Positions 47,219 to 57,011 of a DNA stretch of 64,000 bases are shown here, piece after piece (the first letter of the stretch is position 1; each line of letters starts with the position of its first letter). This DNA is from Drosophila pseudoobscura. Its lineage: Eukaryota > Arthropoda > Insecta > Diptera > Drosophilidae. Below the pieces are notes generated by a model. That model was not told the origin of the DNA, ran no database searches, and was given only the letters and a program-made list of their open reading frames with translations. The translations under genes and the position numbers were made by a program. Location: positions 14,455,001-14,519,000 of the forward strand of contig NC_046683.1 of assembly GCF_009870125.1 (NCBI RefSeq), given 5' to 3'.

Positions 47219-50200
47219 TTAGTTGTGATACGCAGAACGCCTTGATCTTCTTTGACGTCGACGAGGGATATGTCCTTGACCTTGTCCTTGACCTTGACCT
47301 GGTCTTGATTGGTAGTTTTGGTATCCTCCAGATCCATAGTGACCAGCTTGAGGCTGGTATTGGGATTGTGCGGTAAACCGCCGTGGAATGTATTCTGGAA
47401 CGTTTGAATTGAGCCGTGAATTGAGCAGCGCAGAAATGACATCTGGAGTACCATCTCCTGCTTCTGCCGTTGGACTTGGAGTAATTTCCTTGCAAATGAA
47501 TTCAAAATCGGTGCAGATGACCCTCGGGTCAACGGAAACTTCTCGTTCTTGTGTAGGAGAGATCGGTATGGGGTATTTATCAATCCCTTCTGACGACTGA
47601 GGTTTGTAGAATCCGGTGCCGGGTTTTGCGTAATATCGTTGATTTGGATCTGTAGCAGACTCCGAGCCGGGTGCTGGCTGAAAGGAGGTCGTCTCGCCTG
47701 GAATTGGACAGTATGGAATGAAATTCCCATCGGTGTGTGGCACCAGGAACTGAGGAAGCGCCAATCCCGTTCGTGGCCACATCTGGATGATGGTAGGCTG
47801 CACCGTGCCGATAAAGTTGAACCAGCCCCAGCCCGATCCGTTCCCACCCCCGTGCTCGGGAGGCTGGCCATCCGAAAAACCGACTGGGACACATTGTAAT
47901 TATTGTTCTCCAATGCGGCCGGCACCGGCTCCGAGTCCAAACGGGCGGCTATCGTCCCCGTCTCCGGATTATAGATCACCATCGATGTTGATATGTGCTC
48001 TGGAATATCGATTCGACCAGGTGGTATAAGAATTTGCACGGCCATTTTTATGAACCTTCCCGTTTCACCATCGTATTGATCAAACGGAACAGCCAGAAAG
48101 CTAGCCGGATTTGGGCACGAAACCGAATCCGTGGTCGTCTGCGAAATAGGGTTTTGGTCTGGAAATTTACAGTTGCAACATAGAGTTTCCAGTGGTGGTT
48201 CCACCACCGGGTATGCATTCCCGATTCCCACGGTCCCGGATGGCATATGACGCATGACTGTGCGTCTTAAGCGCTGGTAACGGCGTCGCATCTGTTAATG
48301 GTAGAATGCAGAAGTGCAAAAGGAGTGGAACTGGACAAACAACCCAATGGGGTATGCATCACTTACGCTGATCTTTGTCGTATCCCAGCGATAGAACTCT
48401 GGTGGCAGAGGTTGTTCCATCGGATGCATCCTTCCGGTCAGGACACTCGGTTGTGTGGCCACCTGCTTTTGATTCCCGTACCGTTGGGTGCGACCATTCC
48501 GATTCTGAGTGTTGATTATCTGCTGGCGCCCACGGTGATACATGGTTGTAATTTGTTGCTGATCTGCGATTCCAATGGGGCCACAATTGGTTCTATTATA
48601 TGACTGATGCTGGACTCCACAATTGGGTCTATTATATGACAGTGACTCGTTAATGTATTGCTGTTCTAATGCAGCTTGGTACGGCTGCGAATGCCCGTTA
48701 TATGAATCCCGTTTGACGTAATAGCATTGTGGCGGCAAATTCCCACTATACGGATCTTGCCGGTGCATCGAATCGACCATATATTCTAGCTGCACAAAGG
48801 CCGTCTTCTTGCGTCTGCCGCCCCTTTTCCGGGGGCGTGTACGTGCAGTTGGTCGGATCAATGGGTCCACAAAAGTCTGCCCCATCACCGGATTCTGGGA
48901 TGGACCCGCAACAGCCTGCCCCATCACCAGATTCGGGGATGAGTCTACACTGGAAGCTTGAAGGGATAACGGTGCTGCCAGATTCCACGTTTCTGGAGTG
49001 CCTTCCAGACCAAAATACTGCCCGATGCTTGTAGTGCCCACGAGAGCGCCTCCTTGATAAAGACATAGAGGACTATTGGGGGATACCCAGACGCAGGGTG
49101 CTGCTCCAGTCAAATCTTGTCTATTGGCAGCCGCTGCAGTTGCAGGCCCGCCATCATTTTGATGACAATTTATATAAGAGGTTCCATCTGCAGACGTGTC
49201 TGGAGGATCGTCATTTTGAGGGGTATTAGTACTGGGGAAACTGGCTCCATTAGCCGCCATCGGCCTTTAAAAAAAAGAAAAACCAATTTAAATCTACAGC
49301 CCAAGGGATGGATCTAAGGACACACTCACGGATCGGTATCTGTCGGTTCTGGTGTTGGTGAATATAGCTCCTGATCGGGAATTGTAGCGATTTTATAACC
49401 AAATAGCTGATGGAATTTTACGCCAGGGCGGAATGGCTGATTGTATCCAAGATCGGCGGTATATGGATTCTCGTAATTTTGGAGGGTTCCATTATCAGGA
49501 CAATTGGACCCAGCCGGACCGCCGAATTGATGGCACTGACTGGAAAATGAAAGACACCATTCAATCTACAGCCTGAGGGGGGGGGGGGGATCTAAGGACA
49601 CACTCACGGATTGGTATTTGTCGGTTTTGGTGGATTTGACTCCCGATGAGAACGATTGGATCCAACTGCAGAAGCGGATGGCCTGCCGCCATTTCGACGG
49701 GATTTATTACCAGAACGATTGGAGGCGAACGGCCTGTCGCCATTTCGACGGGATTTATTACCAGAACGATTGGATCCAACTGCAGCTTTGGATGTCTGAT
49801 CGTTATATTGATGAGCACTATTACGAGAGCGATTGGATCCATAAGTCGCCATCGGCCTGTACAAGAAAAACTTCATTAAATCTACAGCCAACAGAAGAAT
49901 CTAAGGACACTCTCACGGCTTGGTATCGGTCGGATTGACTGGATCTGAGCGATTGGATCCAACTGCAGAGGGTGAAAGCATTTCGCCATTTTGACGGGCA
50001 TTCTTGCGAGATCGATTGGGTGGCTGACGATTACGAGAGCGATTGGATCCATTAGTCGCCATCGGTCTGTACAAGAAAAACTTCATTAAATCTACAGCCT
50101 ACAGAAGAATCTAAGGACACTCACGGCTTGGTATCGGTCGGATTAACTGGATTTGAGGGATTGGATCCAACTGCAGAGGGTGAAAGCATTTCGCCATTTT

Positions 50201-50450
50201 GACGGGCATTCTTGCGAGATCGATTGGGTGGCTGACGATTACGAGAGCGACTGGATCCATTAGTCGCCATCGGCCTGTACAAGAAAAACTCATTTAAATC
50301 TACGCCCAAGCAATGGATCGAAGAACACACTCACGGATTCGGGTCAGGGGTCGGATCTGTCGGATTTGAATTGTCATCGTCGCGCAAGAACTCGTTCAGT
50401 GACAAAGTTGTACCACGGCGCCGTGCGCCTGGGTTCTTTTTAGGAGGCAT
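47219..50450 (-). CDS. mei-218-like paralogue lacking the MCM domain
   Basis: Eight exons read leftward: 50450-50335, 50274-50125, 50066-49917, 49856-49608, 49539-49330, 49264-48367, 48291-47848 and 47782-47219. They total 2781 bp (926 aa), all open with consensus splice sites. Exon 1 (MPPKKNPGARRRGTTLSLNE) resembles mei-218's start. Exon 7 aligns with mei-218 (GRIDIPEHISTSMVIYNPET; VSQSVFRMASLPSTG), and exon 8 opens MWPRTGLALPQFLVP against mei-218's IAIPQFLVP. The C-terminal MCM-like region is absent. The protein is Pro/Asn/Gln/Arg-rich and presumably disordered; function unknown. The intact frame across eight exons suggests it is expressed. Without the 65-bp intron at 47783-47847 a longer frame to 46975 is also open (see findings). 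Exons 2-4 are tandem repeats of one another. Confidence 0.7.
49608..50274 (-). repeat. Tandem exon-intron repeats within the mei-218-like gene
   Basis: Three successive units of about 150-250 bp exon plus about 60 bp intron. The exons are 50274-50125 and 50066-49917 (150 bp each) and 49856-49608 (249 bp). Each starts right after an acceptor with gccgatggcgact and ends at .CC/gtgaga/t, phase 2-2. The fourth downstream exon (49264) begins with the same gccgatggcg. Exon 49856 contains further internal repeats of SNRSGNKSRRNG. Confidence 0.8.
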
Positions 50451-50689
50451 GGCTGGAAGTAGTTCAACAAAATATTCAAACAAAAAAAGAACAAACAACA
50501 AACCGTCCAGATGCACGTAAGGCAGGCAGGCGTTACCCCTGACTCACGGGCCGCTAGAAGGCTAGAAGGCCGCAGGCGCAGGCGCGGCGACAATCAGCGG
50601 AAACAGCGATGGCGTCTCCGTCACCGGACCGACGCAGAACAACACAATTTGAAGCTCACCAGGCTCGCCTTACGAATGTTGCACGAAAA

Positions 50690-50930
50690 AAAACGGATGC
50701 ACAGTTCAGTTGCCGCGGCAAGTATTATTTTCAGCCGAATATTTTCCCTAGACTTTGCTAGCACTTGTATTTTTGCAGTGTATGCCGCGAAAACTTCTCT
50801 GGTTTTTTTCACGACGATATATGTATCGTTTGTTCAATTTAACAATTTTTACAAATTTTTCGTATGCTGACTGTTTAATGCGTTGGCACAGAATGTTCGA
50901 GACTGTTAATGTTCTACTACTTGACAGCAA
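50690..50930 (-). pseudogene. mei-217 relic upstream of the mei-218-like gene (unit 1)
   Basis: gcgttggcacagaatgttcg (50880) matches gcgttggcgcaaaatgtcg in mei-217 exon 1 (61430). Cgaatattttccctagactttgct (about 50740) matches the start of mei-217 exon 2 (aatttttccactaacttttgct, about 61269). Order and orientation are conserved, but no frame survives. The whole dicistronic locus was therefore copied and its first cistron has decayed. Confidence 0.55.
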
Positions 50931-51495
50931 GTTCCAGGAAAAGCAGAGTTGCCAGGAGCATGCATCGACAGGAAGTAGAGATGATAATGTCAATTGTCAT
51001 CCAATACAGGCTGCTTGTATGTATGTATGTATGTTTATGGAAAAATGGAAAAATAAAGCTGATGAATAGCTTAGATAAATTCTTTGGGTACTTGCTGATT
51101 AATTGATTGGCTTGAAACTATCACGGTTTTGCTTCTACTTGACAGTAAGCTCTGCAAATGGCGCAGGGTTGCAATGCGAACGTATCGACCGGAAATGGCG
51201 GAAATGGCGGAAATGGCGAATGGCAAATTAAGTTCCAGAATGTTCTAGAATGTTCTAGTATTGCCAAAACCACACATACATACACATTCCTTCGACGTTC
51301 TTGGACGTGTGCTCCATGGTTTATTTGAAATTAATTATTAATTAAATAATCCGAAAGTTAATAATTAAATCAATCAGATCAAAAGGAAGAAAACTTCCCA
51401 TTTTCACGAACAGGTCACGAGAATTACGCTTTCGAAGTCTGGAAACAAAATACTGAGTCTATTTCGTTGCAGGTCGTAGTAATCTAGCAGCATCC

Positions 51496-52053
51496 ATGGA
51501 TATTGATGACGGGCCTGAGCCAAGCTGCTCAAAGCGTAGCAACGGGAATGATCCAGCCGATGACAAGGATAACGAGATGAGCCTTAAGCGCAGCCGCCGC
51601 GACGATTCGAATGAATCCGTGTCCCTGCCTGCCGCTCCAGTTACTGGAGTGCAGGTCAGCGCAATGGATTACGACATGCAGGCCAGCAGCGCTGCTGCCG
51701 CCACAGGAATAATGGCGGAGGCAGAGTCTCAGCAGCAGGAGCAGCAGCAGGAGCAGCCGCAGGAGCAGCAGCAGGAGCAGCAGCAGGAGCAGCCGCAGGA
51801 GCAGCAGCAGGAGGAGCAGCAGGAGCAGCCGCAGGAGGAGCCGCAGCAGCAGGCTCTGTTGCCGCTGCAGCAGGCTCCGTTGCCGCAGCAGGATCCGTAT
51901 CAGCAGCAGGGGCCGTATCCGCTGGGGGTGCCGTATTCCATTGTCCGTTGCCCGGTACATCCGAATCGCGTATATGTGTTTCACTGGGCTTGTCTCCGTC
52001 ATCTTGCCTACAATATGCCGTTTAATGATAAATATCATGGACGTGACCTCTAA
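51496..52053 (+). CDS. Gln/Glu-rich protein of unknown function, copy 1
   Basis: Intact 185-residue frame with a good start context (gcatccATGGA). An N-terminal acidic/basic part carries a bipartite nuclear-signal-like KRSNG...LKRSRRDD (residues 13-36). Next comes a Gln/Glu/Pro-rich tract (about 78-125). The C-terminal 40 residues are compact, with CPVHPNRVYVFHWACLRHLA, where Cys and His spacing could bind a metal; that is a guess. A consensus acceptor (ttcgttgcag/gtcg) 24 bp upstream suggests a spliced leader. I do not recognise the family. The gene is divergent from the mei-218-like gene, and its product is identical to that of copy 2. Confidence 0.6.
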   Translation: MDIDDGPEPSCSKRSNGNDPADDKDNEMSLKRSRRDDSNESVSLPAAPVTGVQVSAMDYDMQASSAAAATGIMAEAESQQQEQQQEQPQEQQQEQQQEQPQEQQQEEQQEQPQEEPQQQALLPLQQAPLPQQDPYQQQGPYPLGVPYSIVRCPVHPNRVYVFHWACLRHLAYNMPFNDKYHGRDL

Positions 52054-52654
52054 ACATATCGTCCCGAAAGAAAAACTGCTAGTAACACGTGGACCAATAA
52101 TAAATCTACAAACCAAAGAGGGAGTAAAAACAGCAAACGGGCAACGATGAACTATCAATCAAAAAATATATAAATTTGCATGTATTCCACAAGGAATTAT
52201 ACCCATTAAAGAAAAAAACAAAAGAATTACTATTCTTGTATTATTGTATTGTACCTCTACTTAATATGCAAACATCAATCAATTCTTGACTATAACTTGA
52301 TGAGTTAACTCCTGTTTCGCTGAATACTTTCATCTTTCCTTAGTTTTTCTTATAGGTATTGGTGGATCCATTTATCCATAAATAATCCCTTTGATGATAT
52401 GTATTGTGGGACTATTATTGTTATTACACGGCTTTTTCCACTTCGACCATATATTTAGAAATTTCACTGGGGAACTTCAATACTTATAGCCAAAAAAGTC
52501 CCTCAAACCAATGCGGAAGGCTGACCACAGAACGGAACCCTTGGGAGTAGTACAATTCAAAGACAACAAAGATTCATTCCCCCACAACACAATGTTGCAC
52601 AATTTATAAATTAATTAATTAAATATTTTCCATAAATATGTAATGTAATCGGGA

Positions 52655-53984
52655 TTAATTGGAACATTTCCTCAAAGCATAGACCAAGATGCCTCCAATC
52701 ATTTTAGCAATCACCAATATCACTTGGTATAGCATAAGTACCACATCTTTGGAGGCGACTTCAGAGCGAATAATGCCCACGACAAGGACCACAATGACGG
52801 CCGCGCAGAACAGGGAGAGCACCAGCCGCAACAACCAAGTTATAATATACCACATGATCAGGAAGAGCACTATGCAGCCGATGAGCGATGGTGAATATAG
52901 CTCCTGATCGGGAATTGTAGCGATTTTATAACCAAATAGCTGATGGAATTTTACGCCAGGGCGGAATGGCTGATTGTATCCAAGATCGGCGGTATATGGA
53001 TTCTCGTAATTTTGGAGGGTTCCATTATCAGGACAATTGGACCCAGCCGGACCGCCGAATTGATGGCACTGACTGGAAAATGAAAGACACCATTCAATCT
53101 ACAGCCTGAGGGGGGGGGGGGATCTAAGGACACACTCACGGATTATAATTTGTCGGTTTTGGTGGATTTGACTCCCGATGAGAACGATTGGATCCAACTG
53201 CAGAAGCGGATGGCCTGTCGCCATTTCGACGGGATTTATTACCAGAACGATTGGAGGCGAACGGCCTGTCGCCATTTCGACGGGATTTATTACCAGAACG
53301 ATTGGATCCAACTGCAGCTTTGGATGTCTGATCGTTATATTGATGAGCACTATTACGAGAGCGATTGGATCCATAAGTCGCCATCGGCCTGTACAAGAAA
53401 AACTTCATTAAATCTACAGCCAACAGAAGAATCTAAGGACACTCTCACGGCTTGGTATCGGTCGGATTGACTGGATCTGAGCGATTGGATCCAACTGCAG
53501 AGGGTGAAAGCATTTCGCCATTTTGACGGGCATTCTTGCGAGATCGATTGGGTGGCTGACGGTTACGAGAGCGATTGGATCCATTAGTCGCCATCGGCCT
53601 GTACAAGAAAAACTTCATTAAATCTACAGCCTACAGAAGAATCTAAGGACACTCTCACGGCTTGGTATCGGTCGGATTGACTGGATTTGAGGGATTGGAT
53701 CCAACTGCAGAGGGTGAAAGCATTTCGCCATTTTGACGGGCATTCTTGCGAGATCGATTGGGTGGCTGACGATTACGAGAGCGACTGGATCCATTAGTCG
53801 CCATCGGCCTGTTCAAGAAAAACTCATTTAAATCTACGCCCAAGCAATGGATCGAAGAACACACTCACGGATTCGGGTCAGGGGTCGGATCTGTCGGATT
53901 TGAATTGTCATCGTCGCGCAAGAACTCGTTCAGTGACAAAGTTGTACCACGGCGCCGTGCGCCTGGGTTCTTTTTAGGAGGCAT
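52655..53984 (-). CDS. Chimeric gene: mei-218-like 5' exons fused to membrane-protein 3' end
   Basis: Exons read leftward: 53984-53869, 53808-53659, 53598-53449, 53388-53140 and 53072-52655. They total 1083 bp (360 aa). The first four exons and 62 codons of the fifth are the duplicated 5' part of the mei-218-like gene. At the duplication junction (52888/52889) the frame passes, at a codon boundary, into the membrane-protein gene (...LYSP then SLIGCIVLFLIMWY). It ends at that gene's own stop. The product would have a disordered Asn/Arg/Pro-rich N-terminus and three hydrophobic segments (about residues 285-355). All splice sites are intact. Expression is not known. Confidence 0.7.
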
Positions 53985-54223
53985 GGCTGGAAGTAGTTCA
54001 ACAAAATATTCAAACAAAAAAAGAACAAACAACAAACCGTCCAGATGCACGTAAGGCAGGCAGGCGTTACCCCTGACTCACGGGCCGCTAGAAGGCTAGA
54101 AGGCCGCAGGCGCAGGCGCGGCGACAATCAGCGGAAACAGCGATGGCGTCTCCGTCACCGGACCGACGCAGAACAACACAATTTGAAGCTCACCAGGCTC
54201 GCCTTACGAATGTTGCACGAAAA

Positions 54224-54464
54224 AAAACGGATGCACAGTTCAGTTGCCGCGGCAAGTATTATTTTCAGCCGAATATTTTCCCTAGACTTTGCTAGCACTT
54301 GTATTTTTGCAGTGTATGCCGCGAAAACTTCTCTGGTTTTTTTCACGACGATATATGTATCGTTTGTTCAATTTAACAATTTTTACAAATTTTTCGTATG
54401 CTGACTGTTTAATGCGTTGGCACAGAATGTTCGAGACTGTTAATGTTCTACTACTTGACAGCAA
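54224..54464 (-). pseudogene. mei-217 relic, second copy (unit 2)
   Basis: Duplicate of 50690-50930 lying upstream of the chimeric gene. It is essentially identical and has no open frame, so it probably acts now only as promoter or leader of the chimeric gene. Confidence 0.5.
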
Positions 54465-55091
54465 GTTCCAGGAAAAGCAGAGTTGCCAGGAGCATGCATC
54501 GACAGGAAGTAGAGATGATAATGTCATCCAATACAGGCTGCTTGTATGTACATATGTATGTATGTTTATGGAAAAATGGAAAAATAAAGCTGATGAATAG
54601 CTTAGATACATAAATTCTTTGGGTACTTGCTGATTAATTGATTGGCTTGAAACTATCACGGTTTTGCTTCTACTTGACAGTAAGCTCTGCAAATGGCGCA
54701 GGGTTGCAATGCGAACGTATCAACCGGAAATGGCGAATGGCAAATTAAGTTCCAGAATTTTCTAGAATGTTCTAGTATTGCCAAAACCACACATACATAC
54801 ATACATACATCTGCACCTCTGCTCACAAGTGCGCAGTCAGCTTGAAAAATTCTGCTAACCTCTTGTCGGTCAGAAATACACATTCCTTCGACGTTTATGG
54901 ACGAGTGCTCCATGGTTTATTTGAAATTAATTATTAATTAAATAATCCGAAAGTTAATAATTAAATCAATCAGATAAAAAGGAAGAAAACTTCCCATTTT
55001 CACGAAAAGGTCACGGGAATTACGCTTTCGAAGTCTGGAAACCAAATACTGAGTCTATTTCGTTGCAGGTCGTAGTAATCTAGCAGCATCC

Positions 55092-55649
55092 ATGGATATT
55101 GATGACGGGCCTGAGCCAAGCTGCTCAAAGCGTAGCAACGGGAATGATCCAGCCGATGACAAGGATAACGAGATGAGCCTTAAGCGCAGCCGCCGCGACG
55201 ATTCGAATGAATCCGTGTCCCTGCCTGCCGCTCCAGTTACTGGAGTGCAGGTCAGCGCAATGGATTACGACATGCAGGCCAGCAGCGCTGCTGCCGCCAC
55301 AGGAATAATGGCGGAGGCAGAGTCTCAGCAGCAGGAGCAGCAGCAGGAGCAGCCGCAGGAGCAGCAGCAGGAGCAGCAGCAGGAGCAGCCGCAGGAGCAG
55401 CAGCAGGAGGAGCAGCAGGAGCAGCCGCAGGAGGAGCCGCAGCAGCAGGCTCTGTTGCCGCTGCAGCAGGCTCCGTTGCCGCAGCAGGATCCGTATCAGC
55501 AGCAGGGGCCGTATCCGCTGGGGGTGCCGTATTCCATTGTCCGTTGCCCGGTACATCCGAATCGCGTATATGTGTTTCACTGGGCTTGTCTCCGTCATCT
55601 TGCCTACAATATGCCGTTTAATGATAAATATCATGGACGTGACCTCTAA
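55092..55649 (+). CDS. Gln/Glu-rich protein of unknown function, copy 2
   Basis: A 185-residue frame with the same translation as the copy at 51496-52053, including the Gln/Glu tract and the Cys/His-containing C-terminus. Upstream DNA differs slightly from copy 1 (about 80 bp more at 54800-54885), so regulation could differ. It lies between the divergent chimeric gene and the convergent membrane-protein gene. Confidence 0.6.
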   Translation: MDIDDGPEPSCSKRSNGNDPADDKDNEMSLKRSRRDDSNESVSLPAAPVTGVQVSAMDYDMQASSAAAATGIMAEAESQQQEQQQEQPQEQQQEQQQEQPQEQQQEEQQEQPQEEPQQQALLPLQQAPLPQQDPYQQQGPYPLGVPYSIVRCPVHPNRVYVFHWACLRHLAYNMPFNDKYHGRDL

Positions 55650-56244
55650 ACATATCGTCCCGAAAGAAAAACTGCTAGTAACACGTGGACCAATAATAAA
55701 TCTACAAACCAAAGAGGGAGTAAAAACAGCAAACGGGCAACGATGAACTATCAATCAAAAAATATATAAATTTGCATGTATTCCACAAGGAATTATACCC
55801 ATTAAAGAAAAAAACAAAAGAATAGTATTGTACTTCTACTTAATATGCAAACATCAATCAATTCTTGACTATAACTTGATGAGTTACTTCTTAACTAACT
55901 CCTGTTTCGCTGAATACTTTCATCTTTCCTTAGTTTTTCTTATAGGTATTGGTGGATCCATTTATCCATAAATAATCCCTTTGATGATATGTATTGTGGG
56001 ACTATTATTGTTATTACACGGCTTTTTCCACTTCGACCATATATTTAGAAATTTCACTGGGGAACTTCAATACTTATAGCCAAAAAAGTCCCTCAAACCA
56101 ATGCGGAAGGCTGACCACAGAACGGAACCCTTGGGAGTAGTACAATTCAAAGACAACAAAGATTCATTCCCCCACAACACAATGTTGCACAATTTATAAA
56201 TTAATTAATTAAATATTTTCCATAAATATGTAATGTAATCGGGA

Positions 56245-56604
56245 TTAATTGGAACATTTCCTCAAAGCATAGACCAAGATGCCTCCAATCATTTTAGCAA
56301 TCACCAATATCACTTGGTATAGCATAAGTACCACATCTTTGGAGGCGACTTCAGAGCGAATAATGCCCACGACAAGGACCACAATGACGGCCGCGCAGAA
56401 CAGGGAGAGCACCAGCCGCAACAACCAAGTTATAATATACCACATGATCAGGAAGAGCACTATGCAGCCGATGAGCGAGCCCAGGTCCGACGCCATCGAT
56501 AGCTGGTTCAAAAAGTCATAGATTGTCTTGTAGAACGGGCCGTTCTCCAACTGGACCAAAGCCTGAGCTTTGGGTGGGGTTCCGAACCTGGCAGCTGGCT
56601 TCAT
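56245..56604 (-). CDS. Small multi-pass membrane protein, intact parent copy
   Basis: A 119-residue frame from ATG at 56604 (MKPAARFGTPPKAQALVQLE). An ATG at 56673 would add 23 residues, but the shorter start has a better context (gaaaATGaag). A short soluble N-terminus is followed by hydrophobic segments SLIGCIVLFLIMWYIITWLL, LFCAAVIVVLVVGII and VLMLYQVILVIAKMIGGILV. I do not recognise the family. Its 3' 234 bp were copied to 52655-52888, where they form the end of the chimeric gene. Confidence 0.6.
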   Translation of the reverse strand: MKPAARFGTPPKAQALVQLENGPFYKTIYDFLNQLSMASDLGSLIGCIVLFLIMWYIITWLLRLVLSLFCAAVIVVLVVGIIRSEVASKDVVLMLYQVILVIAKMIGGILVYALRKCSN

Positions 56605-57011
56605 TTTCAAATTTTCGTTCGTATATTTTTGGAAAATATTTTTGTGATCTAAACTGAGGTAAACTCCAAACATGAATGGATTGTCCAAACATTTATTGTT
56701 ATATCTATTTCTGCCTATTTGGTGATGACATTTTTGGTTTGTTTGAATATTTGTAATAATAGATGTATGAAAGTAAAACGGTTAGTGGCATGGCATATCT
56801 TTTGCCTGGCTACATTTCTCGTACCTTTTCTAAAGGTAATAAGGTAATGTACCACTGAGAGCCACCAACGACATGGTGATGAATCACAACTGGTTAATAA
56901 GCGTAAGACCACACCGCAGTTGTTTGTTTGCTTTGAGCGCCTTACGAGTTACAAAAAAAAACAAACAAAAACACCAAAAAATAGAAAACTTATAGTTAAT
57001 TGAGTGTTGCG
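56605..57011. other. Short intergenic region
   Basis: Holds the leader of the membrane-protein gene and the 3' UTR of mei-218. The two genes are in tandem on the minus strand, about 340-400 bp apart. Nothing else is seen. Confidence 0.4.

Larger units (their letters stand above)
49356..52888. repeat. Tandem duplication unit 1 (3.53 kb)
   Basis: Nearly identical to 52889-56478. It starts inside the 49539-49330 exon of the mei-218-like gene and ends inside a copy of the membrane-protein gene. Contents are the 5' exons of the mei-218-like gene, a mei-217 relic, the Gln/Glu-rich gene and the 3' part of the membrane-protein gene. Differences from unit 2 are a few substitutions and small indels, so the event is recent. 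Confidence 0.95.
52889..56478. repeat. Tandem duplication unit 2 (3.59 kb)
   Basis: Second copy in direct orientation. It carries about 80 extra bp around 54800-54885 relative to unit 1 and lacks a few short repeats. At its right edge the sequence continues into the intact membrane-protein gene (gagcgagcccaggtcc). At its left edge it is joined to the truncated copy (gagcga/tggtgaat) without visible microhomology. Confidence 0.95.

Noticed and set aside
46975-47782. Continuation of the frame-0 ORF of the mei-218-like gene to 46975
   Set aside because: Paralogue comparison favours frame -1 after a 65-bp intron. The frame-0 end is a microsatellite-coded Tyr/Thr/Ser run. It is kept only as an alternative.
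51529-52158. Leucine-rich 209-codon minus-strand frame opposite the Gln/Glu-rich gene (also 55125-55754)
   Set aside because: It is the complement of CAG/GAG repeats (CTG/CTC reads as Leu). The composition is an artefact of the plus-strand gene.
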